Of a stretch of 64,000 nucleotides of DNA, positions 25,122 to 33,946 are shown piece after piece. Source of the DNA: Autumnicola psychrophila (GTDB lineage: Bacteria > Bacteroidota > Bacteroidia > Flavobacteriales > Flavobacteriaceae); assembly GCF_031846645.1 (NCBI RefSeq), contig NZ_JAVRHN010000005.1:62001-126000 (forward strand), in the 5' to 3' direction. The notes beneath the pieces were generated by a model. That model worked only from the letters and a program-made list of their open reading frames with translations, searched no databases and was not told where the DNA came from. Every line of letters starts with the position of its first letter. Position 1 is the first letter of the stretch. The position numbers were made by a program, and so were the translations under genes.

Positions 25122-25835
25122 TTATTTCAACAGTTTTAAATAGTTTTGTATCGTTTTTTCCAGACCCCTATATAAAGATTCTGCAATAAGGGCATGACCA
25201 ATGGAAACTTCTTCTAAGTGAGGGACTTTCTCCTTAAAATAGCCGATGTTTTCCAAAGAAAGATCGTGACCTGCATTTATTTCCAATCCCAAATCATGGG
25301 CAATTTTAGCACATTTAGTATACGGGCCCACATCTTCTTTTAGTCCATTTGCATAGGATACTGCATAAGCTTCCGTATATAATTCAATTCTATCTGCTCC
25401 TGTCTCCGCTGCCGCCTTAACCATTACAGGATCGGGATCTACAAACACAGAAGTTCTGATATTATTTTCTTTAAAAACTGATATTACTTCCTTTAAATAA
25501 GTTTTATTTTTTACAGTGTCCCATCCCGCATTAGAAGTAATAGCATCTTCTTTATCTGGCACTAGCGTCACCTGCGCTGGTTTTACCTGCAACACAAGAT
25601 TGACAAATTTAGTAATAGGATTTCCTTCTATATTAAATTCTGTAGTAAGGACACGGCTTAGATCAAGAACATCCTGATAAGTAATATGCCGCTCATCAGG
25701 TCTTGGGTGCACAGTTATGCCCTCTGCTCCAAAAGATTCTATGTCTAGCGCTACCTGAACGACATTGGGTATATTTCCGCCGCGGGCATTTCGCAGAGTA
25801 GCTATTTTATTAATATTTACACTTAATTTGGTCAT
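25122..25835 (-). CDS. pdxJ: pyridoxine 5'-phosphate synthase
   Basis: A 237-residue TIM-barrel enzyme that condenses 1-deoxyxylulose 5-phosphate with 3-amino-2-oxopropyl phosphate in the DXP-dependent vitamin B6 pathway. Start chosen at ATG 25833-25835 because VNINKIATLRNARGG is at the N-terminus of known PdxJ. Other motifs are GITVHPRPDERH, LVPDKEDAITSNAGW and EINAGHDLSLENIGYF, containing active-site His and Glu residues. Length is typical. A TATTTTTG box is at 25854-25861 on the minus strand but without a clear -33 element. Confidence 0.93.
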   Translation of the reverse strand: MTKLSVNINKIATLRNARGGNIPNVVQVALDIESFGAEGITVHPRPDERHITYQDVLDLSRVLTTEFNIEGNPITKFVNLVLQVKPAQVTLVPDKEDAITSNAGWDTVKNKTYLKEVISVFKENNIRTSVFVDPDPVMVKAAAETGADRIELYTEAYAVSYANGLKEDVGPYTKCAKIAHDLGLEINAGHDLSLENIGYFKEKVPHLEEVSIGHALIAESLYRGLEKTIQNYLKLLK

Positions 25836-25923
25836 GTTTTCCACTTTATATAACAAAAATACAAAGTTGCCCCTGCTTCATTGAATATTATTTTGATTAA
25901 TTTGCAGAAAAAGGAGCAAGGTT

Positions 25924-26580
25924 ATGAGCATGGAGGAATACATATTAAATGACGTAAAAATTCTCAAACTATCTGACAGGATTGGAGAAACGCAGGATTT
26001 ATTTAACAATCTAACCTATACACATCTGCCGGTAGAAAAAAGCGGAACCTACATTGGATGTATTTCAGAAAATGATATCCGCTGCTTTGATGCAGAAAAG
26101 ACTCTGGAGGATTATCAATATGCTTTGGAAGGTTTTTTTGTAAGGGAAAATGGTTATTGGCTGGATATACTTGAATCTTTTGCTCAAAATGATACCAATT
26201 TGCTTCCGGTATTAGATGAAGGCAATATATATCAGGGCTATTTCGAAGTAAACGATATGATAGGTCTTTTTAATGAGACACCTTTTTTAAATGAATCGGG
26301 AAACATTCTTGTAGTTGAAAAAAGTTTTAAAGATTATTCGATTAGCGAAGTAAGCCAGATAGTGGAGACCAATAATGGGCATATTTTAGGTGCCTTTGTT
26401 TCCAAAATAGAAAATGATGTTGCCCAAATCACCATTAAGACCAGCCCAACAGCCATGACTGCTATTATCCAGGCTTTTAGACGTTACGGCTACAATATAA
26501 TTTCTGAACACCAGGAAGATACTTTTAAAAAGAATATGAAAGACAGGTCTAAATATCTGGATAAGTACCTCAACATCTAA
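25924..26580 (+). CDS. CBS-domain protein
   Basis: A 218-residue cytosolic protein with a pair of CBS-like repeats in the first 120 residues (NDVKILKLSDRIGETQDLFNN, YIGCISENDIRCF, LLPVLDEGNIYQGYFEVNDM), followed by an ACT-like or unknown C-terminal half. CBS pairs bind adenine nucleotides and sense energy state. It precedes nadK by 48 nt and is conserved in this place in Flavobacteriia. A clear AAGGAG Shine-Dalgarno (25913-25918) supports the ATG at 25924. The regulated target is unknown; a link to NAD(P) metabolism is only suggested by position. Confidence 0.75.
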   Translation: MSMEEYILNDVKILKLSDRIGETQDLFNNLTYTHLPVEKSGTYIGCISENDIRCFDAEKTLEDYQYALEGFFVRENGYWLDILESFAQNDTNLLPVLDEGNIYQGYFEVNDMIGLFNETPFLNESGNILVVEKSFKDYSISEVSQIVETNNGHILGAFVSKIENDVAQITIKTSPTAMTAIIQAFRRYGYNIISEHQEDTFKKNMKDRSKYLDKYLNI

Positions 26581-26628
26581 ATTATCCTACTTCTGAAAAG
26601 CAGGAATTCTTTTTTAATACTTATATGA

Positions 26629-27513
26629 ATGAAAATAGGGATTTACGGACAATTTTATCACACGAATGCAGGAAAATACATCGGACAGTTACTGGAACTG
26701 CTCGACAGGGAAAATGTTGAAGTTATAATAGAAGAAAATTTTCTTGATTTAATTAACCAGAATAAGACAATCAACAAAGAATACAACCACTTCAGGACTT
26801 TTGAAGAACTGGATAATTCTTACGACCTTTTTTTCTGTATTGGAGGAGATGGAACTATTTTGAAATCCATTAATTACATACGTGATCTGGATATCCCAAT
26901 TTTAGGAATTAACACCGGCAGGCTTGGTTTTTTAGCGACAATTCAAAAAGAGGAGATAAAAGCTACTATTCATAATATTCTTCAGAAAAATTACAGCATT
27001 TCAGAAAGAACCGTCCTTAAAATATCTACAAATCCTGAAAGTCCTGATGTTGTTTTTAAACATGTAGCCCTGAACGAAATTGCTGTTAGCCGAAGGAACA
27101 CCACCTCTATGATTACAGTAGATACCTGGCTGGATGACCAGTACCTTACTTCTTACTGGGCAGATGGAGTTATAATCTCTACTCCCACAGGATCAACAGG
27201 ATACTCCCTAAGTTGTGGAGGACCCGTTATCACGCCAAATGTAAATTCCCTGATTATCACCCCTATTGCACCTCACAATCTTAATGCCCGACCTTTAGTG
27301 ATTACAGATAATACAAAAATTCGACTCAGGGTTTCCGGGAGGGAAAGCTCTTACCTTGTTTCTATGGATTCCCGAATTGCCACTCTGGAAAACAACACAG
27401 AAATTACTATAGAAAAGGCTCCCTTTGTCATTAAAATTGTAGAATTGCACGGCGACAGTTTTTTAAAAACACTCCGAAAGAAGCTGCTTTGGGGAGAAGA
27501 TAAGCGCAACTAG
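26629..27513 (+). CDS. nadK: NAD kinase
   Basis: A 294-residue kinase that makes NADP from NAD. The signature GGDGT is at 72-76 (Asp74 catalytic) and the second motif TPTGSTGYSLSCGGP lies near residue 185. The third conserved region RPLVI is near 223. Length is normal. Begins at ATG 26629, the second of two nearby ATGs; the first is in another frame. It follows the CBS gene and precedes a promoter and the porG-like gene, so the downstream envelope genes have separate transcription. Confidence 0.95.
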   Translation: MKIGIYGQFYHTNAGKYIGQLLELLDRENVEVIIEENFLDLINQNKTINKEYNHFRTFEELDNSYDLFFCIGGDGTILKSINYIRDLDIPILGINTGRLGFLATIQKEEIKATIHNILQKNYSISERTVLKISTNPESPDVVFKHVALNEIAVSRRNTTSMITVDTWLDDQYLTSYWADGVIISTPTGSTGYSLSCGGPVITPNVNSLIITPIAPHNLNARPLVITDNTKIRLRVSGRESSYLVSMDSRIATLENNTEITIEKAPFVIKIVELHGDSFLKTLRKKLLWGEDKRN

Positions 27514-27567
27514 GCAATAAAAGTTTTGCAAATCTGTTTATAACTGTGTACAAAAATGCTCAAATTA

Positions 27568-27596
27568 TTGTGGAGCAAACATAATTGTTATATTTG
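27568..27596 (+). promoter_or_regulatory. Bacteroidetes-type promoter of porG-uppS-bamA
   Basis: TTG at 27568-27570, 18 bp, then TATATTTG at 27589-27596. The -7 element fits TAnnTTTG exactly; spacing is one below the usual 19. The leader is short (about 10-15 nt). Confidence 0.65.
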
Positions 27597-27613
27597 CAGA
27601 CTTTTAAAAACCT

Positions 27614-28315
27614 ATGAAGCACCTACTTGCTTTTGCCATTTTGGTTATATACACCACGCTTTCCTACTCCCAAACCATTGAAGTAGGGCCTTTTATTGGT
27701 GGAGCCAATTACATTGGAGATGTAGGCAAATCTAACTTTATTTATCCAAACACATTAGCAGCTGGAGCGATAGCCAAATGGAATAGAAGTCCACGGCATG
27801 CTTTTCGCCTGTCCCTACTTTATGCAGAAATTGCTGCAGATGATGCGGAATCTAACGAGACAAGAAGACAGCAGCGAGGATATTCCTTCAACAATACTGT
27901 TGCTGAAGCTTCTTTGGGGGTCGAATTCAACTTCTGGAGTTATGATTTACATGAAGGTGTCCCTCAAAGTACACCTTACCTTTATACAGGACTAACCTTT
28001 TTTAGAGCAGATCATGTCTACCTGCGTAATGGAAGAGATGGAAACCTGGAAAATGAAGGAACAAATTGGGAATTTGCAATCCCGATGGTCCTGGGATATA
28101 AAGAAACTATTACAGAACATATTATTGGAGGTCTGGAAATAGGCGCCCGATATACCTTCTCTGACAATCTGGATGGTAGCTGGCCTTCTGAACTATTAGG
28201 GAGAAGGGATCCACCTATTGAGTTTGGAAACAGAAATACCTCAGACTGGTATGTATTTACTGGGATAACCCTTACTTTTACCTTCGGAAGAAAACCATGC
28301 TATAGCCGCTTTTAA
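27614..28315 (+). CDS. porG: DUF6089 outer-membrane protein, PorG-like
   Basis: A 233-residue protein with a signal peptide (cleavage near YSQT, about residue 20) and a small eight-stranded-type barrel: GPFIGGANYIGDVG at the start, alternating strands, and a C-terminus GITLTFTFGRKPCYSRF. This matches the DUF6089 family. In Porphyromonas, PorG is an outer-membrane component associated with the PorK/PorN ring of the type IX secretion system. The gene sits 1 nt before uppS and in the same operon as bamA. The link to T9SS is by family similarity only. Confidence 0.7.
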   Translation: MKHLLAFAILVIYTTLSYSQTIEVGPFIGGANYIGDVGKSNFIYPNTLAAGAIAKWNRSPRHAFRLSLLYAEIAADDAESNETRRQQRGYSFNNTVAEASLGVEFNFWSYDLHEGVPQSTPYLYTGLTFFRADHVYLRNGRDGNLENEGTNWEFAIPMVLGYKETITEHIIGGLEIGARYTFSDNLDGSWPSELLGRRDPPIEFGNRNTSDWYVFTGITLTFTFGRKPCYSRF

Positions 28316-28316
28316 T

Positions 28317-29057
28317 ATGATTTTTAGAGACGAAATAAACCTTAACAAACTACCTGTGCATATTGCGGTTATTATGGACGGCAACGGACGGTGGGCTCAG
28401 AAAAAAGGCTACTTAAGAGCTGCAGGGCACGAAGAAGGAACTACTGCTGTAAGAGACGTGGTAGAAGGATGTGCTGAAATTGGAGTAGATTACCTTACCC
28501 TCTATGCTTTTTCTACTGAAAACTGGAACCGGCCAAAACTTGAAGTGGATTTACTTATGAAGCTATTGGTTTCTTCCCTTAAAAAGGAAATTAAGACTCT
28601 ACAGGATAACAATATACAGTTAAAGGCAATCGGGAACATTGATACCCTTCCTAAAAAGGCACGCCGGGAACTTTTAGAAGTTATTGAGAAAACCAGCTCT
28701 AATAAAAGGATGGTTCTTACCCTTGCATTAAGCTATGGTTCCAGGGAAGAATTGACTAATTGCATTAAAAGTATAAGCAAAATGGTCAAAAGTAACGATT
28801 TATCTATTGATAGTATTGACGAATCGATTATAAATAAGCATCTTTACACCCACAATTTACCGGACGTAGACCTTTTAATCAGGACCAGCGGCGAGCAGCG
28901 AATAAGTAATTTCCTGCTATGGCAGATTGCATACGCCGAATTATATTTTACAAAAATTTTATGGCCGGATTTTAGAAAAGAAGATCTTTTTGAAGCCATT
29001 TACAATTATCAAAACAGAGAACGAAGATTTGGAAAAATTAGTGAGCAACTCGATTAA
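28317..29057 (+). CDS. uppS: isoprenyl transferase (undecaprenyl diphosphate synthase)
   Basis: A 246-residue cis-prenyltransferase that makes the lipid carrier for peptidoglycan and O-antigen. It shows VIMDGNGRWAQ (Asp21), HEEGTTAVRDVV, YAFSTENWNRP and the C-terminal DLLIRTSGEQRISNFLLWQIAYAE-type motif region. Length is typical. It starts 1 nt after porG and its end overlaps the likely bamA start by 17 nt, a frequent arrangement in Bacteroidetes. Confidence 0.95.
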   Translation: MIFRDEINLNKLPVHIAVIMDGNGRWAQKKGYLRAAGHEEGTTAVRDVVEGCAEIGVDYLTLYAFSTENWNRPKLEVDLLMKLLVSSLKKEIKTLQDNNIQLKAIGNIDTLPKKARRELLEVIEKTSSNKRMVLTLALSYGSREELTNCIKSISKMVKSNDLSIDSIDESIINKHLYTHNLPDVDLLIRTSGEQRISNFLLWQIAYAELYFTKILWPDFRKEDLFEAIYNYQNRERRFGKISEQLD

Positions 29058-31704
29058 TGCATTCACAACAGGGAGACTTTTAGCACTCTTAGCATTCATA
29101 TTTACCTTTAGTACATCCACACAAGCTCAGGATCTCCCTCTTGCCAACGGAGAAAAGTATATTATTGGAGACATTAAAGTTACCGGTACGGTGAGCTTTA
29201 ATGAGCAAACAGTAATCGCCTACACCGGTTTAAAAGAGGGTGAAGAGATCTACATTCCCGGAGAACGTTTAAGTAAGATTGTTCAAAAACTTTGGGACAT
29301 CGGTAGTTTTAGTGACATCAATTTTTACATTACTAATGTAGAAGGGAACGTGGCAGATTTGGAACTAGAAATTCAGGAAGTACCTCAGCTCGCCCAGGCA
29401 CGAATTCAGGGAGTAAAAAAGAAAAGAGAAAAAGAGGAGCTGATTGAGGAAAACAGCTTAACACCCGGAACAAAGGTTACTGAAAACCTTATCACCACTA
29501 CAAAGAACTATATTGAAAATAAATACAAAAAAGAAGGTTACTTTAACACCAAAGTAGCTATAAATACAATTCCTGTAGAAGATACTGCCACCTCTCAAGC
29601 CAACCGTGTAAACATGGTTGTAAATGTGGACCGGGGAGATCGTGTCAAGATTGAAGACATTGAGTTTATTGGAAACGAAGTCTTTTCCGACGCCAAGCTA
29701 AGGCGAAACATGAAAAATACAAAAGAGAAAAATATCTTCCGCTTCTGGAAAAGATCAAAATTTGTTCGCAGTGACTATCAGGAAGACAAAGTTGCCGTGG
29801 TGGATAAATACAAAGAAAACGGCTTTAGAAATGCAAGGATTGTTTCTGATTCACTAGTCCGCATAGATGATGAAACAATCGCGCTTCAACTAAAAATTGA
29901 GGAAGGTGACCGCTACTATATTGGAGAAATAGATTTTGTTGGAAACAGTGTGTATACAGATGAACAACTTTCAAGAGTCTTCGGGATTCAGAAAGGAGAT
30001 GTCTATAATGGCGTATTATTGGATAAAAGAATAGCAGATAACACCAAACCCGACGCACAGGATCTAACCAATCTGTACCAGAACAACGGATATCTTTTTT
30101 CTAATATTAACCTGGTGGAAACCAGTGTTGAAAATGACACCATAGATTTTGAAGTGAGAATTTCCGAAGGAAAAGAAGCCTACTTCAATAAAATTCGAGT
30201 AACAGGGAACGACAGAACAAAAGACAATGTTATTTATAGAGAACTTTTAACCAAGCCGGGACAAAAATATAGCAAAGCCAACATAATGGGTACGCTACGT
30301 GAATTGGGACAACTTGGTTTCTTTGATGCTGAACAATTAACCCCAAATCTCATAGACCCTAATCCGAACACAGGGACTTTGGATCTGGAATATTCTGTTG
30401 TAGAATCAGGAGCCAGCCAAATCGAGCTACAGGGAGGTTATGGTGGTGGAGGTTTCATTGGAACGTTAGGTCTCTCTTTTAACAATTTCTCTCTTGGAAA
30501 CATCTTCGATAAAGAAGCTTATAAACCAGTACCAATGGGTGACGGGCAAAGCCTCTCCCTTAGAGCCCAGGCGAGTACTTTTTATCAAACATATAGTCTT
30601 TCTTTTCGTGAGCCGTGGTTGGGAGGTGTAAAGCCGGTAAGTTTTTCTACATCTTTTAGTTATACTCGGCAATTTTTATTTGATCGTTTTAGTACTAGTG
30701 GATCAAACGTAGATAGAAGCAGAAGCTTTGATATTCTTGGTGTAAGCGTTGGTTTAGCAAAACGATTAAGTGTTCCAGACAGGTTTATGACCGTTTCTCA
30801 TGCCGTAGGTTTCCAGAGATACGACCTTAACAATTATAACACCGGTCTCTTTACATTTGGTGATGGATATTCGAACAATCTTACTTATACATTTGGATTA
30901 ACAAGGGATAACACCTACACCAACCCCGTATTTCCGGTTGGAGGATCGCAGTTTAGATTAACAGCAAAATTCACCCCACCATATTCTCTATGGAATGGAG
31001 TAGATTATGCAAATCTTGGCGAGCAGGAGGAATTTCAGTTAAAAGATGCAGAGGGTAATTTCATTGGTGCAAACGGGCAGAGAGTAACACCAGCAAATGC
31101 GATTCCAGACCAAAGAAAAGTAGACCAGGAAAAATTCAAGTGGCTGGAATTTTATAAGGTTAAATTTAACGGTACATGGTATACGACTTTAGCCAATTTT
31201 GGAACCAATAAAAATCTTGTTTTACGAACAAATGCTGAATATGGTTTCCTTGGAGCTTATAATAATGAAAGAGGAATTCCACCCTTCGAGCGTTTCTACC
31301 TTGGCGGTGATGGTTTAGGTGCATATAGCCTCGACGGAAGGGAAACCATACAGCTCAGAGGTTATGAAAATCAGTCTGTAGTTCCCTTGGATAGACCAAC
31401 AGGAACAAGAGATGATGGAGCCACCATTTACAACAAATACTCATTAGAGATGCGTTTTCCAATCACCCTGAAACAATCGGCATCTATATATGCCCTGACT
31501 TTCCTTGAAGGAGGTGCTTCTTATGACAATTTTCGGGATTTTAACCCGTTCCAGTTAAACAGATCCGCCGGGGCCGGTATCCGGATATTTATGCCAATGT
31601 TTGGTTTATTGGGAATTGATTTCGGGTATGGGTTTGACCAGGTTGTGGGTGAACAGGGACCGCATGGTTGGGAGACACATTTTATTCTTAACCAGCAGTT
31701 TTAA
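29041..31704 (+). CDS. bamA: outer-membrane protein assembly factor BamA
   Basis: About 887 residues. Five POTRA domains occupy roughly the first 440 residues and an Omp85 barrel the rest. The barrel contains the conserved FLGGDGL-like loop and ends in FILNQQF, a C-terminal Phe typical of the family. No ATG lies near the signal peptide. The open frame extends upstream to 28927 inside uppS, but a GTG at 29041 starts directly before a signal peptide ending near TQAQ, and a TTG at 29029 is an alternative. I prefer GTG at 29041. BamA inserts outer-membrane proteins. It is in an operon with uppS and the skp genes. Confidence 0.9.
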   Translation: MSNSINAFTTGRLLALLAFIFTFSTSTQAQDLPLANGEKYIIGDIKVTGTVSFNEQTVIAYTGLKEGEEIYIPGERLSKIVQKLWDIGSFSDINFYITNVEGNVADLELEIQEVPQLAQARIQGVKKKREKEELIEENSLTPGTKVTENLITTTKNYIENKYKKEGYFNTKVAINTIPVEDTATSQANRVNMVVNVDRGDRVKIEDIEFIGNEVFSDAKLRRNMKNTKEKNIFRFWKRSKFVRSDYQEDKVAVVDKYKENGFRNARIVSDSLVRIDDETIALQLKIEEGDRYYIGEIDFVGNSVYTDEQLSRVFGIQKGDVYNGVLLDKRIADNTKPDAQDLTNLYQNNGYLFSNINLVETSVENDTIDFEVRISEGKEAYFNKIRVTGNDRTKDNVIYRELLTKPGQKYSKANIMGTLRELGQLGFFDAEQLTPNLIDPNPNTGTLDLEYSVVESGASQIELQGGYGGGGFIGTLGLSFNNFSLGNIFDKEAYKPVPMGDGQSLSLRAQASTFYQTYSLSFREPWLGGVKPVSFSTSFSYTRQFLFDRFSTSGSNVDRSRSFDILGVSVGLAKRLSVPDRFMTVSHAVGFQRYDLNNYNTGLFTFGDGYSNNLTYTFGLTRDNTYTNPVFPVGGSQFRLTAKFTPPYSLWNGVDYANLGEQEEFQLKDAEGNFIGANGQRVTPANAIPDQRKVDQEKFKWLEFYKVKFNGTWYTTLANFGTNKNLVLRTNAEYGFLGAYNNERGIPPFERFYLGGDGLGAYSLDGRETIQLRGYENQSVVPLDRPTGTRDDGATIYNKYSLEMRFPITLKQSASIYALTFLEGGASYDNFRDFNPFQLNRSAGAGIRIFMPMFGLLGIDFGYGFDQVVGEQGPHGWETHFILNQQF

Positions 31705-31735
31705 ATTTGGCACGGTATTTTCTATATTCAAAAAT

Positions 31736-32542
31736 ATGAAAGGTAGAATTTTCGGTTTGACATTATTAACTATTTTTTCCGGGTTGGGTTTACAGGCACA
31801 AAAAACCTTCCGGATTGGTTATGTTGACATGGAATATATTCTGCAAAATGTTCCTCAATATCAGGAAGCTTCGTCTCAACTAGACGCAAAGGTTCAGGAA
31901 TGGAAATCTGAAATTGAAGAAAAGAAACGGGAAATTGACGAAATGAAATCCAGGCTCAATAATCAAAGAGCTCTTCTTACGAGGGAATTGATAGAAGAAA
32001 GAGAAGAAGAAATAGCATATCAGGAAGAGCAGGCATTGGATTACCAGCAAAAAAGATTTGGTCCTAATGGAGATTATTTAATACAGAAAAAACAACTTGT
32101 ACGACCAATTCAGGACCAGGTTTTTACAGCTGTTAGAGAAATTTCAGAAAACAGAAACTTAGACATGGTTTTTGACAGGACTGCAGATACTGGAATGTTA
32201 TATGCTGCAGAGGAGCATGATATTAGCGATCAGGTTCTCAGAAGTATAAACCGGGCGGCAAACAGAAGACAAATTGATTCACGGCAGGATCGGCGGGAAC
32301 TGGAAACAGCAGAAGAAAGAACTGTAGAAGAGGATAAGAAAATTGCTGAACAGGCAAAGGTAAAAGAGAATAAACAGGATGCAAGAGAAGCTATTCTGGC
32401 TGAGAGACAACGACAGAGAGATTCTATCAAAGCTGCCAAACAGAAGGAACTCGAAGAAAGACGTGCCAGAATAATTGAAGAACGTCAGCGAAGGATGGAT
32501 TCAATAAGAGAATTAAGGCGACAAAAAGATACAATTAATTAA
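31736..32542 (+). CDS. skp: OmpH/Skp-family chaperone with long coiled-coil tail
   Basis: A 268-residue periplasmic protein with a signal peptide ending at LQAQ. The Skp-like core (IGYVDMEYILQNVPQYQEA, then a coiled coil) spans about residues 20-190. Typical Skp is about 150-180 residues, and this one carries an extra 80-residue Arg/Glu-rich helix at the C-terminus. The ATG at 31736 begins the signal peptide; the frame is open further upstream. It lies 31 nt after bamA. Skp proteins hold unfolded outer-membrane proteins before BamA inserts them. A second, shorter copy follows. Confidence 0.88.
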   Translation: MKGRIFGLTLLTIFSGLGLQAQKTFRIGYVDMEYILQNVPQYQEASSQLDAKVQEWKSEIEEKKREIDEMKSRLNNQRALLTRELIEEREEEIAYQEEQALDYQQKRFGPNGDYLIQKKQLVRPIQDQVFTAVREISENRNLDMVFDRTADTGMLYAAEEHDISDQVLRSINRAANRRQIDSRQDRRELETAEERTVEEDKKIAEQAKVKENKQDAREAILAERQRQRDSIKAAKQKELEERRARIIEERQRRMDSIRELRRQKDTIN

Positions 32543-32572
32543 CTTTAAACTTTAAATACTTTAACACTAATA

Positions 32573-33091
32573 ATGATTAAAATGAAACAATTCAGAACAC
32601 TTTTTATAGCTTTAGCATTGACCCTTGGAGCTACAGCTTTTACAAACGCACAATCAAAAGTTGCTCACATCGCAACACAGGAACTGGTAGAAACGATGCC
32701 GGCCTATAGCAGTGCAATGACACAACTGGAAAAGCTGGAAAAAACTTACGATGCCGAAATTAATGATATGTTGACAGAAGCTCAAAGCACTATGCAACGC
32801 TACCAGGCTGAAGTTGAAACAGTAACTGATGAAGAGAATCAAAAGCGTTCTCAAGAAATGCAGATGACTCAAAGGAGAATTCAGGAACATAGCCAAAAAG
32901 CAAGGCAGGAACTGCAAAAGAAACAAAATGAACTCATCGCGCCGGTAATAGAAAAAGCACGTGTTGCTATTCAAAAGGTAGCCAGAGCTAAAGGTTATGA
33001 CTATGTCCTTGACTCCACTACAGGAACAGGGGTAATACTTGCTGACGGATACAATCTTATGCCAGATGTAAAAAAGGAGTTGGGAATGTAA
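32573..33091 (+). CDS. skp: OmpH/Skp-family chaperone, short copy
   Basis: A 172-residue periplasmic chaperone with a signal peptide ending near TNAQ. It has the same core as the previous gene: VAHIATQELVETMPAYSSA, then a long coiled coil and a C-terminal region with GYDYVLDSTTG. Its length is normal for Skp. The start is M1 at 32573, though a second ATG three codons later (32582) is equally plausible. It is the last gene of the porG-uppS-bamA-skp operon, ended by a strong terminator at 33116-33145. Confidence 0.88.
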   Translation: MIKMKQFRTLFIALALTLGATAFTNAQSKVAHIATQELVETMPAYSSAMTQLEKLEKTYDAEINDMLTEAQSTMQRYQAEVETVTDEENQKRSQEMQMTQRRIQEHSQKARQELQKKQNELIAPVIEKARVAIQKVARAKGYDYVLDSTTGTGVILADGYNLMPDVKKELGM

Positions 33092-33115
33092 TTCTTTTCT
33101 TTAATAATAAAATGA

Positions 33116-33145
33116 AAAACTGCGCAGTAATCCTGCGCAGTTTTT
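33116..33145 (+). terminator. intrinsic terminator after the second skp
   Basis: Two copies of the self-complementary CTGCGCAG (33120-33127 and 33133-33140) separated by 5 nt form a strong stem, extended by AAAA/TTTT, then TTTTT. It lies 24 nt after the stop. Confidence 0.9.
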
Positions 33146-33157
33146 ATTTTTGTACTC

Positions 33158-33946
33158 ATGAGCTCTAAACCGATTGGCATTTTTGATTCTGGAGTAGGTG
33201 GCACTTCCATCTGGAAAGAAATACACAGTTTACTGCCGTTCGAAAAAACCATTTATCTGGCAGATAGCAAGAATGCTCCATATGGAAAAAAACCTGTGAG
33301 AGATATTATAGAACTCAGCAAAAAAAATACAGATAAGCTACTCTCCATGGGGTGTAAGATAATTGTAGTAGCCTGTAATACCGCCACCACTAATGCTATA
33401 AATGAATTAAGATCCCTCTATTCCATTCCATTTATAGGCATAGAGCCTGCCATTAAACCGGCTGCCCTTAAATCCCAAACTAAGGCAATAGGGATTCTCG
33501 CTACTAAAGGAACCCTTAGTAGCGCTCTTTTCTCTAAAACTTCAGAATTATATACTCAGAGTATTAAGGTAATTGAAGTAGAAGGTAATGGGTTAGTAGA
33601 ACTTATTGAAAGTGGAAAAAAAGATTCTCTCGAAATAATCAGCTTATTAAAGCAGCTTTTACAACCCATGTTACTTCAAGAAATAGATTATCTGGTTTTA
33701 GGTTGTAGTCATTATCCTTACCTCATCCCTACTTTAAAAAAAATCCTTCCTGAGGATGTGCAAATCATTGATTCCGGTGAAGCTGTTGCGAGGCAAACAA
33801 AGAGTGTTTTAACACAACGAGACCTCTTAAACACCTCTACTTTATTCGCAAGGCCGGAATTTTTAAGCAACAAAAATCCCATGATTTTGGCCGACCTAAT
33901 TAATGCAGAAAAAAATGGATTTTCTGTTTCTTATTCAGACTTTTAA
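33158..33946 (+). CDS. murI: glutamate racemase
   Basis: A 262-residue enzyme that makes D-glutamate for peptidoglycan. The catalytic cysteines are Cys73 (VACNTATTNA) and Cys183 (LGCSHYPYL), and the N-terminal FDSGVGG motif is at 9-15. Its ATG lies 12 nt after the terminator of the upstream operon. A TATTTTTG -7 box (33145-33152) lies only 5 bp before the ATG, so it may be transcribed with almost no leader. Its stop overlaps the end of the convergent PorP/SprF gene by 4 nt. Confidence 0.94.
   Translation: MSSKPIGIFDSGVGGTSIWKEIHSLLPFEKTIYLADSKNAPYGKKPVRDIIELSKKNTDKLLSMGCKIIVVACNTATTNAINELRSLYSIPFIGIEPAIKPAALKSQTKAIGILATKGTLSSALFSKTSELYTQSIKVIEVEGNGLVELIESGKKDSLEIISLLKQLLQPMLLQEIDYLVLGCSHYPYLIPTLKKILPEDVQIIDSGEAVARQTKSVLTQRDLLNTSTLFARPEFLSNKNPMILADLINAEKNGFSVSYSDF

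Noticed and set aside
28927..29040. Upstream 38-codon extension of bamA from an ATG inside uppS
   Set aside because: It lies out of frame over uppS and precedes the signal peptide with non-signal sequence; a GTG/TTG start at the signal peptide is better.
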